From Undaria pinnatifida (Eukaryota > Sar > Phaeophyceae > Laminariales > Alariaceae): a stretch of 64,000 nucleotides of DNA. The notes under the pieces were generated by a model. It had not been told where the DNA came from, did not search any database, and saw nothing but the letters and a program-made list of their open reading frames with translations. The position numbers and the translations under genes were made by a program. Position 1 is the stretch's first letter; each line of letters begins with the position of its first letter. Positions 51,201 through 59,800 of this stretch are shown one piece after another. The DNA is taken from the NCBI GenBank assembly GCA_012845835.1, contig JABAKD010000014.1, forward strand, positions 3,769,710-3,833,709, given 5' to 3'.

Positions 51201-54200
51201 GCCCTACCGGCACTATCCTGCGTCAAAATCCCACCACCCCGCGTGCTGCCGCGACCAGTAATTCCACTTTTTTTTCGCACAGCAAATCGTTTTCAGCTGC
51301 CGTAACATTCCCGTAGTCGCTTTTTCAACTCGCTTTGGGGTTTCGATTGGCCTCCGAGGCCCCTCCCATGGTACATGTTACACTTTTTCGCGCAGGTGTT
51401 TCTGGCCCGTTAAGCTCCTCAAGTGAAAAGCTATCGGTTAGTGTGATATCGCTTATAGTGGGAATCGAAGGACACGCCAGCTAGCGCTGGATTGCGAACG
51501 CAGAGTTGAGCTAAATCGACACACGACGTGCGTGAAAATGCGTGGAAGGTGTGGCGAGCGTAAGCTTTATTTTTCCCCATCCACCGGAGGATAAAAGAAA
51601 AAAAAAAACATAAAAAGAAAGAAAAGATAATTTTACGAGCATAATACCTGTTTTAGGACTAAAGGTTGGTCGGGTTGTTGCGCGAACGAATGTCTTCTTC
51701 GAGGTCGTGCTTCGTGTGATATATTGACCTCCTCATGTCAGGAGCTCGGAAAATTCTTTGAATCTTCTGCTGAAACCCTACCGTGGGATGACTCCTCTGT
51801 GCTGCTATCAGCCGGTATCTCTCACCCAGAGGGGGCTACTACCCTACTACCCCCCCCCCCCGCATCAATTCGTCGGCAATCCATTTCAACCGCTGCGGGG
51901 AAAAAAAACAAAACATCACACACGAATTCGGACCATCTTGTTTGTCCCCATAATCGGGGGTGCGTATTCTAAGAGGGACAAAGAGAAGCCTCACCTCGCG
52001 TGCTGCCTCCGCCAGAAATTCCACCTTGTCCGCCAACTTTTTGACCAGGACCGGGCACACCATCGGGAGCTCGGGGTCCAAAGCTCCCCCCAGGCCACGC
52101 CACAGGTCGGTCAGCGTTAGCAGCGCGTTCTTTGCCACCTACGTTGAGCAACATTATTAAGGAAGCTGCGTCGGAGACAGAGATACGCACGCTACGGTAT
52201 AAGGGTTCAACCGTTTTTTATTTTTGCGGGGGCTCCTCTCATGAAAAGTATCAGGAGACGGCACTTTGACCCCTTGACCGACGGCAGTTTTCCAATAATT
52301 CACCTTGACTGCCGGCAAACTACTAGGTTATAGTGCGAAACGATCGGTTTGACACCCTTGACCGACCGCTGAACCTTTTCCCTTGACTGACCGCCTCCTG
52401 GCATATTTGCTCTCATGTGAGGAGCTCTACAGTACACCATGTCCCAAAAAAATGCTGCCTCATCCCCGACTTGGTTTTGCCTCAGATGCGTCAACAGGTT
52501 TGCAGGCGTAGCCTTGTATCTGGTATGTAGTTTTTTTTGTAATAGTACACTGAAAGTGTAACCCGATGGACAGACAGAACCCATGGGGCTAGCTAGAAAA
52601 GGTGTACGGAAACGACGAAATCCCGACGATTTAGGGGTTGAGGCATACAAAAAATGACAAAATTCGACGGTTTTGGGTTAAGAAGCCTCGTTCGTTCAGA
52701 ACCAAAAACAACACCCCCCCTCCCCAAAAGCGCTACCTCTATCATACCATGCGTCGAGCGTGGTTTTACAGGCCCACATGCTTTCCTCGACAAAGCTCTG
52801 TGCACGAAACTTTTGCTTCTGAGGTGTATCCGCAACCAAAACTGCATGGGACAAAGCGAAGAGAGAGTGTTCTTTTAGTTCGCGGGAATTTTCATGGGTC
52901 ACGCACGCCCCGTGGAAGATGTTTCTCCGAGAAAAAATACACGGGTCCAGTCCAGTCGAGTCCAATCCAAACGGGTCAGGACGCGTTCGGCATCTCACGG
53001 GTACGGTCTGAGTCGGTCAGGAGGTTCTCAAACATCACGGGTCGGGTCGGGTGTACGCAGACCCGACCCGACCCGCAACAAGTCCCGCAAAACACCATAT
53101 AGTTTTTTTGCCACTTACGTCGAAAAAAATGTTTCGTCAGGGAGCAAGCTGCGCGTTCATCAACCAACCCCTTCAGAGCTGCATCCGTATTCTCGAGGAC
53201 AAACGACTTGGGAGTAGGGCATCTTAGGAGGCCTTTGGCGGTGCCCGCAACCGTGTTTGCTATAGACACGCCTAGGCCAAGCACGGTCTATTGGCCAGAA
53301 GTTGTCCCCCCTTGGCCAAAGGGGGGCTGGTCAGCACCATTTAGGTGCTAAAAGAGAGAGATAAGTTGCTGTATTAGCCCCAAAACACAAGAGAACAAGC
53401 GATCTTAATTTCATCCCCGAATCTCCATACGAGAATTCAGAAGAGGATAAATATAAACCCCTGTTGTCTTCAGATCTAAATAATGTTCACATCTCACGTC
53501 GGATCCTCAGCAGTCAATCGCCACCAAGGAGATCAGCTGTCGCATGCATCTTACCACCGACACTACACACTCTCTGGTGCTCCACTCTCCACATTGCGCA
53601 TCGCGAGGACTGTCTTATACGGTATTGGTCCCTCAATAGTGCCGGTTGCCATTGTAGTGCCGGAAACACCGGCACTACAGCGGTAACCGGCACTACAGCG
53701 GTAACCGGCACTACTCTGCACACCGACACTACTGATCCTTTTCATCTGTTCCAAGCGATTCCACAGGCACTATAGAGGGCAACCGGCTCTACACCAAGGC
53801 TAGGGTAGGGGGGATGTCGATACTCAGCACCCTCGCCCGAGCGACTCCGTTCCTCAACGAAAAACAAAAATACCTCAGGCGATGCGTTTGGCGCGGAGTA
53901 GCTATACCAAGTCCAAGTCCATAGCGTTTCTTCATGTGTCAAACGAAAAACAGCACGCAAAGCTTCGGACCGCAAAAGGAATGGGGGGGGGGTAATTCGC
54001 GCGAGCGACCCCGAGCCACCGCATAGCGAAGACCCACAAATTACTCCCTTGCCGTAGCCACCGCTACGTCTCAGCCGGTTCTATAGAGGGACATCTACTG
54101 TATACTAGTGATTGATAAGGAATCAGTGGGGAATTAGTCCGTTTGACCACTTGTACAAAAGGTTAACCAATAGCTTACTACGACCCAAACTAAGCCTTAT

Positions 54201-57200
54201 AGCACTCTCCCCCCCATCTGAAACGGCGGGATATACCAGGTCGGCCGGATATACGCGGCGGACCTGTCAATATCCAAGCGGTTTCATTTTGCTGGGTATA
54301 CCGGGGAGAGTATTTTTCAAGTTCGATCATGGGGAAAGTCTGAAAAAGAATATTTTGGTGGATGGTGGGACTCGAAGCCACGACCCAAAACACTCATGGT
54401 CCTGCCGACGACGCCATTTGTTTGTTAAGGTATTAGTGGGGTATTACTCCGTTTGACCACTTGCAAAAGGTTAACCAATAGCTTACCCAAACTAAGTCTT
54501 TTAACATGATCCACAGCTGTCAGATTCTGCCCCCCTCAGAAACGGGTTTAATAGTTTCCGCGCACAGATTGATTAACATCACCCTGTTGACCCTGGTACA
54601 AGCTACATTGTAGTTCCAAGGGGAATCGCCGACCTATATCCTTCATGAGGACACACACCCGGAAATACGCGCGATCGGAGTATCACACACAGCTTGCAAA
54701 GATGAGCTTCGACGAAATCTTCGATCTCGCAGCTGGAGCGTATTTTTATTTTTGTGATACTAATGGCAGCGACAGCGGATGTGAGGCAACATGTCCTTCG
54801 AAAAACGACAAGGTGGAACAGGACCATCCGCATCGATCGTGCTCCGCCCTGACAAGAAGAAGCCGCTTCGGCGTCGTTCTACGACAGCCCCCCCAACTTT
54901 TCTTTAACGAAATCGCCGGTTTTGACACCAGCTCCCGGCCGTATCTCCTGAAATACGGTGCCCCTTGCCCCCACCCCGAGGTCATCGCTTGATGGTCCTT
55001 CCTTTGCAACCAAGGAGTTGCATGAAGATGTTTTCTTCATAGCATAATTCCTCGCGTCGAGCAGCCATGAAACGTTCGTTAAACAAAATCGCTGGTTTGG
55101 GGGGGGGGGGCTATCGTAGTAAGAATCAGTCTTCGCCACTCACTCACTCGTGTCACAAAACGCACCGGGTACCAGGTTAAGCGCCAAAAAAAGTGTGATC
55201 GTTGTTGCTGTTTTTTTGTGCTGTAGAATATGTGTGTCTTTTGCAAAATCAAACAGAGAGCGTAGACCCAACTCCAATCCTAATCTTGACCCTAACCCTA
55301 ACGCTAACCTCAAACCCAACCCGGGCTAAGGCTACTAAAAAGGTGTACTGCCCGAGCGCATTGTGAACTTCGTGAAAACAAGTGCAGACCACCTCAATAA
55401 TCTTGACAGGTACCAGGTGATATTTTCGGTACATGATTCCAAGAAACTCTTCTTTTTTTTATCTTTAGCTGTTATTTTTTTTTAGTTCTATAGTAAACAA
55501 CGCACACCGAAAAAATGACCCCCCACACCTGCGATCGAAGGTTTTCCACATGACCCAACACGTCCCTGACCAGCGCATGCAGATGAGACTGCGAACCCAG
55601 CAGCGCCGCATGGTGCACCGCCAGCCTCCTCACAGAATTCAGGGTGTGGAATATTTCCGGCCAGGTGTCTCGTGGCAGCGACGACATCGCCCGCTGTAGT
55701 TCCTGCGTCGGGTTTGGCGATGGTCGGATGTCCTGTACACGAGCATGAATTTCAGGGTGGCAGTGTTAGTTAAGTGTGTGGAATATTTCCGGCCGGGTGT
55801 CTCGGGGCAACGGCGACATCGCCCGCTGCAGCTCTTGCCTCGAATTCAGCGACGGTGGGACTTCCTGTGCACGACGCCGAAAACATGGGTATCGGGTGGC
55901 AGCGTTTGGGAGAGCCACACCCCTCTGGGACCCAGATACAGTCATGACCCCACGTTAGTGCGGTACTCTTGGTGCGAGTCCCCAGTTTAGTGCGGTGAAA
56001 ACCAACTTGTCGACCACGTTAGTGCGGTACTCTCGCCCAGTTTAGAGGTGAAAACCTACTTGTTGACTACGGTAGTACGATGCTTTTAGTGCGGGCCCCC
56101 AGTTTGATGCGGTGAAACCAACTGGTCGACCACGTTTGTGCGGTACTCTCGAGCAGTTTAGTGTGGTGAAAACCTACTTGTCAACTACGTTAGTGCGGTA
56201 CTGTCCCCTAGTTTAGTGGTGAAAACCTACTTGTTGACCACGTTAGGCTGTACTCTCAGTGCGGCCCATCAGTTTCGCGCGGTGAAAACCAACTTGTCGA
56301 CCACGTTAGTGCGGAACTCTTAGTGCAGGCCACCAGTTTAGAGCGGTGAAAAACAACTTGTCGACCACGTTAGTGCGGCACTCTTAGTGCGGGGCTCTAG
56401 TTTAGTGCTGTGAAAACCAATTTGTCGACCACATTAGTGCGGTACTCCTAGTGCGGGCCACCCAGTTTAGTCCGGTGAAAACCAACTTGTCGCGACGTTG
56501 TCCTCTAGAGTACCGCACTGTGAACCCTTCTGGGGACCAGGTGCATAAATTACGCTAGCGGAATAGCTGGGGTCTTGCCAACCGTGCAGTCCAGCATAAG
56601 CACACGCAGAACCGCGGGCAGGATCGTGTACCTCCTTGCACCGTGGCTAGGACGCTACACCTGTCATCACCCTATCCAGCAGCCCTCGTTCCTGCACGTG
56701 ACCGATGCCGCAATCGTCATTCTTCCCGGCAGTTTTTTCCGCTGAAGCCCCGAAGGGGTCAATACTATCCCGGGGGTATCCCGGGGGTACCACTTTAGTG
56801 CGGTCATTTGCCAGAATGTAAGTGTTAGGGAATTAGTGGGGTAGAACTAATAGTCCGTTTGACCACTTGCAAAAGGTTAACCAGTAGCTTACCCAAATTA
56901 AGCCTTATAACACTCTCTCTTCCCCCCTGAAACGGCGGGATACCAGGTCGGCCTGATATACGGGCGGACCTGTCAATATCCAAGCTGTTTCATTTCCTGG
57001 GGATACCGGGGAGAGTAATTTTGAAGTTCGACATGGAGAACGTCTGAAAAAGTTCATTATTGTGGATAGTGGGATTTGAACCCACGACCCAAAAAACCCA
57101 TGTCCTGCCTTCGACGTCATTTGTTAAGGTATTAGTGGGGTATTAGTCCGTTTGACCACTTGCAAAAGGTTAACCAATAGCTTACCCAACTAAGCCTTAC

Positions 57201-58975
57201 CTGGTATAACATAAGTATCACGGGGGTAGTTCGGAGTACCACTTTAGTGCGGTCGTTTTGTCATCTGGTAAGGCACCCGCACTATTGTCGGACCACGACT
57301 GTGCGGCGACGAAAAAACCCGGCAAAGCCCTCGATCTTACAGCGTGAGCGCGCCATGCACGCGTACAGTAAAGGTTCCCCAGTAAGGCGGTGGTGTGCCA
57401 GAGAAAATATGAAGGCGTTGTTGGGAAAACATGAAGGCGTTGTTGGGGGAAGTCGCCTTGTTTAATTCGGGTTATGAGTGCAACACCTCAATTGCGCGCC
57501 AAGCGATTTTGACCGCCTTATATCGGGATACCGCCCTTAATCAGGCCGCCTCGTTGGGGGACCCCTACTACTGTACCAGAAATGTGGTTAAAAACACCTC
57601 ATAACAGCAGATACATCCGATAACATACCATAATAATAGCATGTTATGCCACAGCAGCAGAGAGGGCGACTTGCAACTCCTTCATCCATCGGACAGATCC
57701 GATAAGACACTTGTTCATGATCTATGCCTTCAGGGCAGGTTGATCTCTGCTCTACATGACCTGCAAGGCGTAAATAATCATGATGCCGGTGTGAGAGCCG
57801 GGTAATCCGAATGATCTAGCACATCGTTTCCTGGATTGGACGTGTGCCACACCGATCACGCACAAAATATAACGTAACGGGCTGTTCGTTCAACATGCAC
57901 CATAGCCACTGACCCAAAGTCAGCGCTGACCATGAGTCAGCGGCTATGATGCACACGTAACAAAAGCACAATCCGGGGTCTGTCTGCCTGTTACGCACTA
58001 GACGCTAAATTTACCTCAAGAGTTGCAACCCCTGTAATCAGCGCTGCCGTTCTACTCGGACGGACCGACGTGCGCGAATGGCAATATGTGCCAGCGGTTG
58101 TGGTCTAATTTTTTACAACAACACATGTCTATAGGATTCAGATGATCTAGGTCGTGATCTGTCCGACGTGTGAACGAGCCCCTTGTTCTCAAATTCGGTC
58201 CCTCCATCCACGATGCCCTGCCTCAGCAGCGCGGGTTTGCTTGCACCCGGAGTTTGCGTGATACAGTAATGGCATCTCTATAGCACCGCCCACGTGTTTA
58301 TAGCGGTTGGCATTGCATGACGGCCTAAGAAACCTTGTTGTGTTTGCAATGTGTATCTTTGTTTCGTAGTTTGTGACCACAGGGCTCGTTTCGCCACGGA
58401 GCCTTCGGCACGGACACTGGTTGTGCTGGATGTAGATGGGTGAAAATGCCAGTTTAATGTGAAGAACACACGCATAGCAACGTTGTGTGTCAGCCGGAAA
58501 TATCGGCATTATATCGGCAACCGGACACTACTCCGGTTACTACCACTACTGGTCGTTCCCAACTGTGCTAAGCGATTTCACAGGCACTAAAGCGGTAACC
58601 GGCACTATGCAGACGGCACTATACAGAGGGGCCACTACTGTCGTTGGCAGAGTCTGGTTTAAGGGACGGGTCAACCCGCTCGCTTGGTGTCAGTGCTCGC
58701 ACCTGGATTGTGAGGTAGTCGAAAGAATCCGGCTTAAGGGCTGAACCAGGCGAAGGTGGGATTACCGCGGCATTCCTTACCCCCCCCGGTGGTAGTGACC
58801 CCCCCTGTCCCCCCTGACCCCCGCCCCCTCCCGCATGGGCTTCATGCAGAAAATCCCGGTCGTGACCCCCGCCGCGACTTGCTCCTCTTGCTTTCGTCTC
58901 CGTTGTTTCTCGGTGTTCGACGCTGCTGCGGGTTGTGACTGAGTCGCTCTCGGTTGTCCAGGGCTCGGTGTCTCT
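36274..58975 (-). CDS. TOG-array protein, TOGARAM/crescerin (CHE-12) family, 13 exons (5' partial)
   Basis: Exons in transcription order: 58975-58703, 55732-55529, 52138-51995, 50434-50138, 49568-49509, 48613-47966, 46857-46693, 44940-44767, 42962-42858, 40410-40288, 38625-38515, 37418-37348, 36559-36274 (stop). All introns are GT-AG and phase 0 except the last (phase 2); they join into 886 residues. First TOG domain (residues about 100-250): LNSVRRLAVHHAALL, HVENLRSQ|VAKNALLTLTDL, LDPELPMVCPVLVKKLADKV, SRALSAFL and DGNQETRQHAKALV. Then a linker of roughly 290 residues. Second TOG domain (from about residue 590): LLPGVFANLDSSDWRERVKG, LADGNLK|VNLHALDG, LIPAVCKNLASSNQQ, VDPCLMVQPVASLAQYGNAR and ENHPSVRDAGLSLL. 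Order and wording fit the C-terminal pair of TOG domains in TOGARAM1, which binds tubulin and shapes axonemal microtubules in cilia (family knowledge). Further N-terminal TOG domains, if present, would lie upstream. The acceptor of exon 46857 is the least certain boundary. Confidence 0.88.
37830..38060. repeat. Dispersed repeat family, partial copy
   Basis: Matches 11360-11705 and 43012-43408 in GACATGAAACCGTGTCATGG, GATGTCACAGTAGTCACGTCA and CTCTGCCTGTCTTTCAG. Intronic in the TOG gene. Confidence 0.5.
38445..38495. repeat. CCCCCA microsatellite beside a TOG exon
   Basis: C-rich hexamer array ending about 20 bp from the splice donor of exon 38515; on the sense (minus) strand it is GGGTGG-rich. 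Confidence 0.85.
39050..39200 (+). other. tRNA-like SINE head or tRNA relic
   Basis: A-box-like AGTGGCGTATCAGG is followed about 40 bp later by a good B box, GTTCGAGTCCC, and CCAGGTGCA. No complete cloverleaf could be drawn by eye. Confidence 0.3.
40006..40100 (-). mobile_element. AAC-tailed retroposon-like repeat, minus orientation
   Basis: Reads GTTGTTGTTGTTCTCACATT, AAGTCCGTGGTCACAGGACA and CTGGAGCTGAGGAATACCCC, the complement of the 24296 copy. It ends about 190 bp from TOG exon 40288. Confidence 0.6.
41150..42150. other. Intronic repeats
   Basis: Holds a diverged MITE-like unit (41140-41230) and a CTCCGGCGGATGGGGAAAAATAAA repeat (about 42048-42130) that recurs at 44395-44475 and, inverted, at 51540-51600. 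No exon seen. Confidence 0.45.
42690..42805. repeat. Dispersed repeat with GAGCTCAGAAAA core, copy 1 of 4
   Basis: GAATGTCTTCC, GGGAGCTCAGAAAACTCTTAGAA and TGCACCCCTACCTA recur at 46255-46375, 51670-51795 and 62340-62465. Sits beside TOG exon 42858. Confidence 0.6.
43012..43408. repeat. Dispersed repeat family, full copy
   Basis: Closely matches 11360-11705 over about 350 bp, including the CTACC-TGCGTTTCCCTGCG block and CCAACGAGCCATGAGGAGAG. Intronic. Confidence 0.65.
44206..44294. mobile_element. piggyBac-like MITE, copy 5 (degenerate)
   Basis: TTAACGCCTTTACAACTGGAAACCC at one end and TCTAAAGGGTTTGA at the other; right TTAA mutated. Confidence 0.55.
45240..45841. mobile_element. TIR element carrying a nested solo LTR
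   Basis: 45240-45303 and 45777-45841 are inverted copies of about 64 bp (GGAGTGC, CATTCAGAAACCA, TTCGCCAAAAAAA, GGTATACCTCT, CGTAGCACGCTTC), differing at only a few bases. A solo LTR lies inside. Related ends are seen near 52660-52790 and 63455-63560. Confidence 0.7.
45360..45627 (+). repeat. Diverged solo LTR of the 13047 family
   Basis: Aligns end to end with the 268-bp LTR, including GGATGGGTTTCGTATGATAA and GTGAGTACTCTCCGAGGACC, with roughly one difference per ten bases. Flanked by CCACG on both sides, so it arose by insertion and LTR-LTR recombination. Confidence 0.8.
46027..46253. repeat. 25-bp tandem array, about nine units
   Basis: Near-perfect units of CTCTATCGTAGAAGGGGTCT plus ACCCC, without spacers. 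In a TOG intron. Confidence 0.9.
47165..47860. repeat. CCGGCACTATAGCGG palindromic repeat cluster
   Basis: Repeated, alternately oriented units of CCGGCACTA(C/T) and GGTAGTGCCGG-like text with CTCTATA ends, overlapping a dispersed 250-bp repeat at 47225-47480. The motif recurs at 53620-53800, 58490-58640 and 63790-63930. Probably termini of a DNA element family. Intronic. Confidence 0.5.
47966..48613 (-). CDS. Linker exon of the TOG-array gene (216 codons)
   Basis: Opens in phase 0 after a TCTCTTGAAG acceptor and closes in phase 0 at GAAGAG|GTGAGC, so it fits between exons 49509 and 46857. The encoded segment is hydrophilic, with about eight imperfect copies of a DSRDxRxD / GTRLSDxRD motif (roughly 20 residues each), then Gly/Ser-rich sequence and an Arg-rich end. 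Long disordered linkers between TOG pairs are normal in the family. The repeat could also be an exonised minisatellite. Confidence 0.65.
48600..49300. repeat. Duplicated intron-exon border of the linker exon
   Basis: 48605-48760 and 49120-49290 share TTCAAGAG, TCGACGGAGGCGTCCTAG, GGGCTTCGTC and GGAGCG/GGAGCC blocks. The first copy contains the acceptor of exon 48613. A third, weaker copy may lie at 49290-49350. Confidence 0.6.
49726..49890. mobile_element. AAGGCGG-type MITE, third copy
   Basis: GGGTCCCCCAGTAGTGGCGG at the left and CCGCCTTATCGGGGGACCC at the right. Intronic in the TOG gene. Confidence 0.65.
50435..51075 (-). pseudogene. Tandem partial copies of TOG exon 50434-50138
   Basis: On the minus strand, segments near 51000-50935, 50825-50780 and 50650-50560 repeat the exon start: CVDEV (50815), and ENEVLAAVIDSRALSAFLAR (50645), compared with CVDEVVEAATDSRALSAFLG in the true exon. 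Each copy is followed by the same G-rich and TGAGCTTTTGCGCGC-type sequence. Stops and lost acceptors show they are not used. The unit is about 180-370 bp. Confidence 0.7.
51411..51800. repeat. Intronic dispersed repeats
   Basis: Inverted copy of the CCAGCGCTAGC / GGATGGGGAAAAATAAA repeat (51475-51605; compare 44390-44520) followed by the GAGCTC-GAAAATTCTT repeat (51670-51795). Confidence 0.5.
52930..53090. repeat. GGGTC-type degenerate pentanucleotide repeat block
   Basis: Fourth copy of the block (GGGTCGGGTCGGGTGT, ACCCGACCCGACCCGC). Intronic. Confidence 0.5.
53119..53287 (-). CDS. Possible alternative or relic TOG exon
   Basis: Between exons 55529 and 52138 the minus strand encodes TVLGLGVSIANTVAG, KGLLRCPTPKSFVLENTD and AALKGLVDERAA, which has the layout of the same TOG helices as exon 52138-51995 (GLGGALDPELP..VLVKKLADKVEFLAEAARE). 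The acceptor (CCAATAG) fits phase 0, and a strong donor (C|GTAAGT) ends it in phase 1, which does not join to exon 52138. It may be an alternative exon needing another partner, or a decayed duplicate. Confidence 0.35.
54105..54500 (-). mobile_element. tRNA-derived SINE-like repeat, copy 1
   Basis: The minus strand carries a tRNA 3' half: GGGTCGTGGCTTCGAGTCCC (B box) and CACCATCCACC, then an unrelated tail. Bounded by repeated GTATTAGTGGGGTATTA / GGTTAACCAATAGCTTACC text. The second copy is at 56815-57205. The 5' tRNA half is poorly preserved. Confidence 0.5.
54540..54745 (+). mobile_element. ATT-tailed retroposon-like repeat, copy
   Basis: Matches 4160-4344 throughout, from AGAAACGGGTTT to ATCTTCGATCTCGCAGCTGG, but ends in TATTTTTATTTTTG instead of an ATT array. 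Confidence 0.6.
54875..55110. repeat. Dispersed 250-bp repeat, copy 3
   Basis: Matches 8815-9065 nearly base for base from TTCTACGACAGCCCCCC to AGCAGCCATGAAACGTTCG. Confidence 0.65.
55289..55312. repeat. Short interstitial telomere-like tract
   Basis: CCCTAACCCTAACGCTAACC, the complement of TTAGGG repeats, about three units. In a TOG intron. Confidence 0.5.
55770..55875 (-). pseudogene. Partial tandem copy of TOG exon 55732-55529
   Basis: GTGTGGAATATTTCCGGCC, GGTGTCTCG, ACGACATCGCCCGCTG and the acceptor-side GTGCACG recur here about 125 bp from the real exon border. The copy lacks the downstream coding part. Confidence 0.7.
55955..56510. repeat. About 60-bp tandem array, nine or so units
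   Basis: Units of ACCACGTTAGTGCGGTACTC plus GTGCGG-CCAGTTTAGTGCGGTGAAAACC-AACTTGTCG. Begins right after the exon copy at 55770-55875. In a TOG intron. Confidence 0.85.
56815..57205 (-). mobile_element. tRNA-derived SINE-like repeat, copy 2
   Basis: The minus strand reads GGGTCGTGGGTTCAAATCCC and ACTATCCACA, a clean tRNA T arm and 3' acceptor side, with the same flanks as 54105-54500. Confidence 0.55.
57362..57578. mobile_element. AAGGCGG-type MITE, fourth copy
   Basis: TACAGTAAAGGTTCCCCAGTAAGGCGG and GTTGGGGGACCCCTACTACTGTA form the longest visible inverted termini of the family. An internal ATGAAGGCGTTGTTGGG segment is duplicated. Confidence 0.7.
57590..58170. repeat. GATCTGTCCGACGT-type dispersed repeat
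   Basis: Related to 2085-2490 and 60.95-61.97 kb by CATGATCTATGCC, GATCATGCAGATC-like and GTGATCTGTCCGACGTGTG segments. Intronic. Confidence 0.45.
58703..58975 (-). CDS. Upstream linker exon of the TOG-array gene
   Basis: 91 codons, CGATACAG|AGA to CAG|GTGCGA, phase 0 at both ends. Encodes a charged, Gly-rich disordered segment (RDTEPWTTESDSV...GGGGGQGGQGG) ending KPDSFDYLTIQ, which joins smoothly to DIRPSPNPTQELQ at the first TOG domain. Confidence 0.65.
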
Positions 58976-59344
58976 CTGTATCGGGCAATGGAACGAGGTT
59001 CGCGGTGAAGACATGACAAATGCGGTATATGTCGTCGATTGTGGGCTAATTGAGGGACAGAAAATACCGCCTCTCGTTGTTCGCTACTGCTTCCGGGTTT
59101 TAGCTGTGTCGTCCTCGGGTGAGCAAGGCTCGCATTTTCCATTTTTCCCTTCGTTGGACAACGGCAGATGGCGTGGCAATGAATTCCGGGTGACTGTCGG
59201 TACATGTAGAAGCAGATTCCATCGTTTTTTATTATTGCCGTCTGACAATGTGTAGGTAACATGAGTTTCAACGCTGATCACCCCATAAATCCTTCAAGAC
59301 AGTATAAGAAAACCAAGGGACGCTCACGAAGAAAAGAAAATCTT

Positions 59345-59800
59345 TGTATAATCGGGTAATGGAACGCAGAAACGGTAAAAAGTGACATGCAAGGATGTTT
59401 CCAGGCGACTGTTTGTGACCACGCCAAGGGAGCAGATTATGTCATTGGGCAATGGAACCACATAAAGCGGTAAGTGTATGCTAAAGGTAATTCCGGGCGG
59501 TTCGTTGTGCGGCAAATGGAACCCGGTGAAGACATTCGATGGGCAAAAGGAACACGACAAAGGCGCAATAAGCAATGAAACGCAGCGAAGGCGTGCAATG
59601 GGTATTGGAACCCGGCAAAAGGCGGGTAGTGGGGAATGGAACACGGCAAAGGCATGCAACGAGCACTGGGACACGGTACAGGAATGCAATGTGATATGGA
59701 AAAGCGGAAGAGGCGTGAACTGAGCAATATAACACGGTTATAGGCTTGCAAAATGGGCAGTGGAACACCGTAAAGGCGCGCGTTGGGCGATAGAATCCGG
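59345..59800. repeat. About 35-bp tandem array
   Basis: Units of GGCAATGGAACACGGCAAAGGCATGCAATG type, roughly 12 imperfect copies. Confidence 0.75.

Noticed and set aside
59400-59750. Overlapping open frames of about 100-157 codons on the minus strand
   Set aside because: They fall in a 35-bp tandem array and repeat its unit; no domain.
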